Source: Eupeodes corollae (Eukaryota; Arthropoda; Insecta; Diptera; Syrphidae). From it: a DNA stretch of 64,000 nucleotides. Positions within the stretch are counted from its first letter, which is position 1. Each line of letters begins with the position of its first letter. The DNA lies in contig NC_079149.1 of the NCBI RefSeq assembly GCF_945859685.1, forward strand, positions 78,173,073 to 78,237,072, written 5' to 3'. The notes below the pieces were generated by a model. The model worked only from the letters and a program-made list of their open reading frames with translations. It was not told where the DNA came from and ran no database searches. Below, piece after piece: positions 58,301 through 64,000 of this stretch. Both the position numbers and the translations under genes were made by a program.

Positions 58301-61068
58301 AGTATTTTGCTTTGTCATACCCTCTGTGTTAATTTTGGGACTCAGTGTGCAGGAAATAAATCTTGCACATATGAGGTGGCATGGAACTTTTTTGTGTTGA
58401 GATTTTTTCATTTTTTCTTTTGTACGAACGGAGTGTATATCTATGCAATATCTTGAGTTAAATTTTCATTGAATGCAACAACGAAAGTGATGTTAGTTAG
58501 TGCGCAAGAGATAACTTAGGACAGTTGTGAAGAATGTTTTTTTTAAAGATTATTTTAAGAATGTTTGCGGTTAAAAAATGGCAAATAGAAGTAGTACATA
58601 TTTGTTCGCGCAGGATCAGATTACATTTTCTTTCTCGTGGTAATGCGCCCCCAGAATTGTGCGCCCAGTGCATTTGCACGTCTTAAACATATGCTTTGTC
58701 CGGCCCTGATCTGAAGCGGAATTTTTGGAAGAAGTTAGAGTCCAAGTCCCAAAACCGTTCTGTAGATTTAGACAGCAATTATAACGCCAATATAAACATA
58801 CTCGTGTATGCTTTCTATACGAACGTCTGATACAGGATAGATTGGCAGTTCGTTAATCTACCACGTCAGACGACGAACCGTATTAAGTATTATAGTTTAA
58901 CTTAGAGTGTCCGTATGGGACCATTAAGTTAGTTGTAAGTTATGGATAATTAAGCTAGTTTTATGAATTTTTGTCTAGCTTTAAGATAGGGTTAAGAATG
59001 AATTAATAAAAAATGCTCGTATTTGGTATGGTGGCTAGCCCTTGAAAGGGTTACAAATCTTAAAAATGTGTTAAAGATTCAGAGAATTGCATGTATAGGT
59101 ACTGTAACCCTATAGACACTCTTCTCGTTTGTGTAATAGAATGTAATATCTGAAAAAGAGCTTCTTTGGGTCATGGAAACATAAATAACTATAATGACGT
59201 AGACATGGACACTAAAACAGTAATTTTAAAGCATTACATACATTTTAAACAAGTACCTTAAAAGAAATCTCAACTACGTAAAACATGGTTCCAAAACTGG
59301 GGAGCGGGTAGGTAGAAAGGTAGTCTGTATTTTTTCATTGAATCCTTCCATAGAAATAGGTATAAAACTAACAGACTTCTTAAGTATCCTTCAAGAAGAA
59401 GTAGTTGCGGTTTTCTGAAGCCGCTAAAGAGCTTTTTTCTAATTCTAATTTGGAATACAAAAAAATAGACATATTACGTAACAAGCTTCGTTTACAAAAA
59501 GAAGACAACAAATGGATAAATGCTTCCAGCAATATTGTATCAATGACTTACAAGCCACTAGAGCAAGTAAATGGGCTTCACTAAAGCTTCATTGAAATTG
59601 CAAACAACAGTTGGTCGACTTTTGAATCTTGCAGAGTTTCGAGTAGTCTATGACCGAATATTTCTAAAGGAAAAACAAAAGGCCTCCTACAATTATCTTT
59701 ATTTATAGGTAGGTCTAGGATTTACATGCAAATGCGTATTTTTTTGACAAACTTTAGAAGCAAGCAAGCAAGTTATCTTTACGAATCATTAATTTTCTTT
59801 TAAAATGGCATTGAATCGTAAGTGCATATTTTTGCATATTTGTTTATAAATGCATATTTTGCAAATTTTTGCACATTTCTATAATTAATTCATATTGTTC
59901 GTTCATATTAAAAAAACGGACATACAATTAAGAAAACATCGGTTTCAAAGAAATGAAAACGGACTAGGTGAAAATACAAACAATGTCTTCTCTTTTTAAC
60001 CGTTGCTGCGGCATACATGGTTAAGGCCAAAATCTTATATCCGAAGTTGATACATGTATAAAATAAAAGACTGATTTTCTTTTTAAAGACTGTATACTAA
60101 GTTTTTTTTGTGTTCATTGAAAAGAGGGAGGAGATACAAGGTTAAATATATGAATTAAATGCATATTTTCAGTGTAATATACCATTTTTAAGAGCATGTT
60201 TTACATTTGAGATTGGTAACAAGGTATTTGAGATGGGGCAGAAAGAGTCCAAGTCTTTTTTTCCCCATCTTGACTAAATAATGAATTTTGGACCACGAAA
60301 ACTAAAAAACTAAAGAACTTACTGCTTACGTACGTAATTCTTAGGAGTTATTAAACAAAATGCAAACAAAGTATTTATTTATATGAAACTATACCGTTTT
60401 CGACTAAATGCACTACCCTCCGATATTTCGCGAACTTTTTACTATTAAACTCTTTTTACTGCTTAAAAGTTGTTTTTTTAAACCTGAAGTTTTTGAGCAG
60501 TTTGCAAAAAAAACTGTTCTTGAGTCCCTTTCATTCCCATACCTATAGGTTTTTTCTGAGGTAATTTTTAGGAAGTATTAAGGATAGGAAGCATAAAAAA
60601 GCTGTCCACCAAAACTCAACTTTGTCGGAATTTTTCGAAACAATATCATTTTCGTATCTAATTTTCCTGGAATAATTTGGTTGTGTAATTCCTTTTGTAC
60701 ATACCCATTACAACTGTCATTTCACAAGCTAAGAGTTTTTCAATAATCTTCAATCCGATTCCACGGTTACCTCCAGTAATTACAGCAACCTTGTCATTTT
60801 GAGGGTAGAGAGCTAGAAATACATGAATAAAAAATAAATAATCTAGTATGAATTGTGTTTATAATAAAAATGATAATAATAATGTGAACTTACCCACTTT
60901 GTCTCTAGATGCGTATATTAAGTCATGAACTAGCCCAACGGCTCCCACATATTGAAATCTAAACTCAGTTTTCCATTCATACCAATTCTTAGGCATTTCT
61001 TTGGAAGTCTTAAAGAAGTAAAACATCACAAAAAGTGATATAAAAATTGCCGTTAATATGGTCAACAT
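55347..61068 (-). CDS. Short-chain dehydrogenase/reductase, DHRSX-like, six exons, 353 aa
   Basis: Coding exons on the minus strand: 61,068-60,894; 60,812-60,705; 56,303-56,130; 56,075-55,868; 55,808-55,610; 55,544-55,347. All junctions are GT-AG and the sum is 1,062 bases. The N-terminus has a hydrophobic helix (about 2-19), a likely ER membrane anchor. The NAD(P)-binding T-G-G-N-R-G-I-G is at 71-78, N-N-A-G at 151-154, the catalytic Asn about 174, Ser at 205/206 and Y-N-Q-S-K at 230-234; H-P-G follows at 261. All residues of an active classical SDR are thus present. It should oxidise or reduce an alcohol/ketone with NAD(P); substrate unknown. The start ATG at 61,068 was chosen because no ATG precedes it in frame. 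DHRSX and retinol-dehydrogenase-like families both fit; the C-terminal half (P-G-V-V-D-T-D-L, I-F-K-T-P-E-R-G) favours DHRSX. Intron 2 (4.4 kb) is swollen by transposons. Confidence 0.92.
56682..58708 (-). mobile_element. hAT transposon copy 2, in intron 2 of the SDR gene
   Basis: Ends CAGGGCCGGCCCC (56,682) and, inverted, TTTGTCCGGCCCTG (to 58,708). Flanks ACCTGTAG (56,674-56,681) and ATCTGAAG (58,709-58,716) match 6/8, fitting a decayed 8-bp duplication. 2,027 bp, same orientation as the gene. It has the undisturbed version of the site where copy 1 carries its Tc1. Confidence 0.88.
56720..57430 (-). pseudogene. hAT transposase C-terminal fragment (copy 2)
   Basis: A 129-aa frame (56,720-57,109) holds the dimerisation domain: N-L-V-I-A-L-Q-I-L-N, S-G-E-R-S-F-S-K-L-K and M-T-Q-E-R-L-V-G-L-S. 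Upstream pieces to 57,430 are shifted. Similar to copy 1 but undamaged at the point where copy 1 has a TAA. Catalytic residues are not present. Confidence 0.8.
58725..59015 (+). mobile_element. LINE 3' fragment in intron 2
   Basis: The block CTGATACAGGATAGATTGG (58,830-58,848) and TCTACCACGTCAGACGA equal, inverted, 62,225-62,280. The 3' UTR with TAAACTTAGAGTGTCC-like text matches 61,620-61,650 inverted. It ends in a short A run at 59,006-59,011. It lies antisense to the gene. Confidence 0.7.
59016..60704. other. Rest of SDR intron 2, nothing recognised
   Basis: AT-rich; TGCATATTTTTGCAT-type repeats near 59,722-59,875. No conserved frame. The donor is at 60,704. Confidence 0.5.
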
Positions 61069-61271
61069 GATGAGTTCGGTATAGCTCAATTTGTGTTAAT
61101 TGGTGTTTTTTTATTCGATCGTAATATGTGATTCACTCATTCAAATCTTAAACATTATTTTCCTGAAATAGAATAGAATTGAAGTTAGTAATTTTATCGA
61201 AAATTAATTAATTACATATTTTTATAGACTTTCAAAAGAATAATCACTTCTTAGGTTCTAATATAAGTTAA

Positions 61272-61514
61272 ATTATTAGGTGGCGCAACAGTATTTAGAG
61301 AACCAGGGCCTATTGACTTACAACTCTCAACCATTCCTGTGTGCGAGTGATTGCAGGGATGGAGAACGGCTAATTTGAGGAAGCACTTTTTCATGACAAG
61401 AATTACTCTCGGAGAAATTTTCAATTTCTAGAAAGAGGAAGTACCCGTGAAAAAAAAACTTTTAGATGGCATAGGCGGGGATCGAACCCAAGACCTCTCG
61501 CTTGACAGTCGCAC
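61272..61514 (-). mobile_element. SINE body (copy S2), left part of a split copy
   Basis: Tail and body as in S1 and S3, with a near-perfect B box inverted (GGGATCGAACCC, 61,478-61,489). It breaks at ACAGTCGCAC (61,505-61,514), followed by poly-T. The head resumes at 62,625. Confidence 0.85.
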
Positions 61515-62624
61515 TTTTTTTTTTTTGTGATTCATTTTTATTAATTCAATCTTAAACCTATCTTAAAGCTAGACAAAAATTCATAAAACTAGCTTAATTA
61601 TCCATAACTTACAACTAACTTAATGGTCCCATACGGACACTCTAAGTTAAACTATAACACTTAATACTAATGCCATTCGGCCCTAAGATCTATTTTACTT
61701 CAATTAAATTGTATTTATTTTTGTATTTATTAGAAAATTGAAAAAAAAACTAATATCAATATCCTTTTTTATTTTAACTTACAAACTACTTAAAAGTAGG
61801 TCCTTAAATAAAACTTAAAACTAACTTAAACTACCTATTCTACCTATAAACTACTTAAAACTAGAAAAACCACAGCAGCAAATCTAACTATCTAACATTT
61901 TTGTTTTCCATATTTTGTTGTCTTTTTTTTTATTTTTATTTTTTATTTTATTTTTTTTTTTTTAAATGTCTTTTTTTTTAATGTTTTTTTTTTGCATTTT
62001 GTTTTTCGTGCCACCATGCCTATTCTACTTAAAACTAAACCCTAATACTATTAAACAAGTATGTAAGCCGGCCAAGGCTTAAAACCCCATCCCGACTACC
62101 CACTAAGTGCCGATTGAAGCCACCAAAACTGGTTCTCCTGCTTCACCCTATCAGTTCGGTCCCGTTCGGACACAGCCTTGTGCCATGACGTCCCGATTGT
62201 ACAGGAGTCGCCTATCTACAGTTCTTCGTCTGACGGGGTAGATTAACGGAACTACCAATCTATCCTGTATCAGACCGCATTTGTCTAAAAAGAGGAATGC
62301 CTCCGGTGGAATGAAGCCGCTCAAGCGTGCACTCTCAAAATACTCGTCGTTTGAATAGAACGCCCCGAAAATTAAATTGTTGGTCGAAGACATAGCTCTT
62401 GCAATGTGACCTCGAACGAGTTTTATCACGAAATTGTGAATTCTGTTGATTCGAGCCCCGTTGTATAGGACCTCGTTGGAATAGTAATGCACATAAGAAG
62501 ATTCGGCTGTTCGATATAAGCCGGTGCAGCGTCGTAAACACTGCCGCTCGGACACCCGAAACTTCTCCATCTGGAAAGGGGTTGAACCACACAGGACAAC
62601 CATAAACGATCATTGGCCGTATGA
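61515..62624 (-). mobile_element. 5'-truncated LINE inserted in the SINE
   Basis: The poly-T at 61,515-61,526 is the poly-A tail. A long AT-rich 3' UTR with T runs follows (61,527-62,150). A C-terminal ORF part lies at 62,151-62,603 (150 codons open: R-V-S-E-R-Q-C-L-R-R-C-T, I-K-L-V-R-G-H-I-A-R-A-M). A flanking 14-base duplication stands at 62,625-62,638 (ACAGTCCAACGCAC) and, with four bases lost, at 61,505-61,514. Same family as 26,413-28,230. Confidence 0.85.
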
Positions 62625-62654
62625 ACAGTCCAACGCACTAACCGTCATGCCACG
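62625..62654 (-). mobile_element. SINE head (copy S2), right part of the split copy
   Basis: ACAGTCCAACGCACTAACC, then GTCATGCCACG: the inverted A-box end of the SINE. Together with 61,272-61,514 it makes one SINE. Confidence 0.8.
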
Positions 62655-64000
62655 GGTACTACAATATAAGTTAAATACTTAATCTAAATTATAAACTTAA
62701 TAATTACACTGAATAAGTGTAGTGTTCGGTGCTATTTAATTTAGCCCAACCTCATTGCAAGTTCATACACAACATTTAATTGACCGAACTTGGCACTAAA
62801 CATAACAGAAATTAAACAAAAACTTGATTCTGTTGAATTCATTGTTGTACCGGCGGCGCCAATCGGCTATAAATAGCTAAATCACTGTGCCCTTAAACCA
62901 AGAGTGTGCATTAATAAATTTAAAGCTTAATCTTGATAAGCAAGCGATCCATAACTAGGCCAATACAAAAAATTGTTGCACTCATTTATCTCTATGAGTC
63001 TTACCGAGACGAAACCGAAAAGTCTTCCAGTTTTTATTTTGATTTAGAACATTTAATAAGCTACAAATTACAACTTTTAGCCTATTGCTTATTATTACAA
63101 AATTGTAAACCCTTGGACAACGTATTGAGGTATTATTATTCAAAGCATATGTCAAATTAATTAGTAACAAATTAAAAACACTTCAATGGGTCAATAATTA
63201 AATCAATGAAATGCATTAAAAATGGTACTAATTTACATACAAACAAATTATAGCTAAAAGTACTCGTTCCTTCATAAAATATTATATATTTGCATTTATT
63301 ACAAATGCAAATTAATTTCGATGAACGAAATGCTGGTAAGAACTCGCAGTCTTAACAAATTTAAATTATACATTTTTACCTTCTGCGTTAAGTGTTATTT
63401 TTGTTTTACTTTGATATTTACAAAGTACTTCAAGAGAGTCAAAACTGTTTAATAACTACTTATTTTCTCAACACATCCGTTAGTTATATTGAAATATTGA
63501 AAACAACATTACTTACATACAATAGATGATGTACAATATTTGTTAACGCAAAATGCATAGGGGTGTAAAGGTTGACTTTGTTCAAATACTAGGTAGATAT
63601 AATGTATTAATAGAGTTGAGGTTGCTTGTGATGCAAAACCAAATGGATGTTATTTAATAGAAAGATAATTGAACTTTAAAGACTGAAGCAATCTTTACGA
63701 CTTTCTCATAAGCATTGATTTATTAAATACAAAATTTTTATACGGAAACTCTAAAGGATTTATAAGAGTATCGTTACATGTAACGATAATTATTCAAAAT
63801 TTTTAATGAATCTCAAAAGTTGGCAAGCGAAACACATTTATATGTAATAATAAATAACTTTAGATGGTTTGACAATTTGTTGTAAGTGTTAAGTCAAGTA
63901 TACACAATTACAAGATCTACCAATATTGGCCGAACTGTCAAAGTCTTAGAATAGCATCGCATTTAGTGATAATTATTTATTTTTTATCTATAGATAGGTT
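62655..64000. other. Upstream intergenic region, no recognised gene
   Basis: AT-rich to the window end; 63,768-63,790 holds the palindrome CGTTACATGTAACG. Frames at 62,933 and 62,982 overlap on opposite strands and show no motif. Confidence 0.5.

Noticed and set aside
61066..61089. Longer N-terminus of the SDR from 61,089
   Set aside because: The codon there is TTG; the first in-frame ATG is at 61,068 and directly starts the hydrophobic anchor.

Overview
The window looks like repeat-rich nuclear DNA from a higher fly (Brachycera). Three things suggest this. The DNA is AT-rich. It holds small-intron metazoan genes. It also carries a mix typical of dipterans: a copia element primed by initiator-Met tRNA, gypsy, jockey/RTE-like LINEs, hAT, Tc1/mariner and Harbinger elements, plus scattered TACATATGTA palindromes. 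I see no prokaryotic features, no CRISPR arrays and no classical rRNA or tRNA genes.

Only two host genes are supported, both on the minus strand. The first (35,097-36,893, five coding exons, 507 aa) is a UBA-UAS-UIM-UBX protein of the UBXN7 family, an adaptor of the p97/VCP segregase. The second (55,347-61,068, six coding exons, 353 aa) is a membrane-anchored short-chain dehydrogenase/reductase resembling DHRSX. Its 4.4-kb second intron carries a hAT element and a LINE fragment. Both reading frames close exactly across all splice sites.

Nearly everything else that can be identified is transposable elements. 1-735: RTE-type LINE fragment. 2.7-7.2 kb: a tRNA-like SINE with a LINE tail, then AT-rich repeats built from a ~174-bp monomer. 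9.5-11.9 kb: an old, internally deleted gypsy element. 13.7-20.2 kb: a second copy of the 174-bp-repeat element, invaded by a Tc1 fragment and by a 4.6-kb Ty3/gypsy element with a GAAAT target duplication. 20.8-25.3 kb: a very young copia element with identical LTRs and one nonsense codon. 26.4-30.3 kb: LINE and SINE remnants. 30.3-34.3 kb: two terminal-inverted-repeat elements and an RTE fragment. 36.9-39.9 kb: a young LINE with an open RT frame and a perfect 12-bp target duplication, placed just upstream of the UBXN7-like start codon. 40.3-45.8 kb: an old LINE interrupted by a Harbinger element (itself holding a mariner) and by a hAT (itself holding a Tc1). 46-53.8 kb: further LINE remnants, including a long RTE copy. 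61-62.7 kb: a SINE split by a LINE.

The most interesting signal is that related LINEs sit at the same point of the tRNA-like SINE, beside the A box, at three loci. The two 5' junctions differ, which suggests target-specific insertion and not one duplicated composite. Other notable points are an 11-bp micro-inversion between the two LTRs of one gypsy element, the five-member element nest with readable empty sites, and a LINE target duplication that overlaps a putative splice acceptor.
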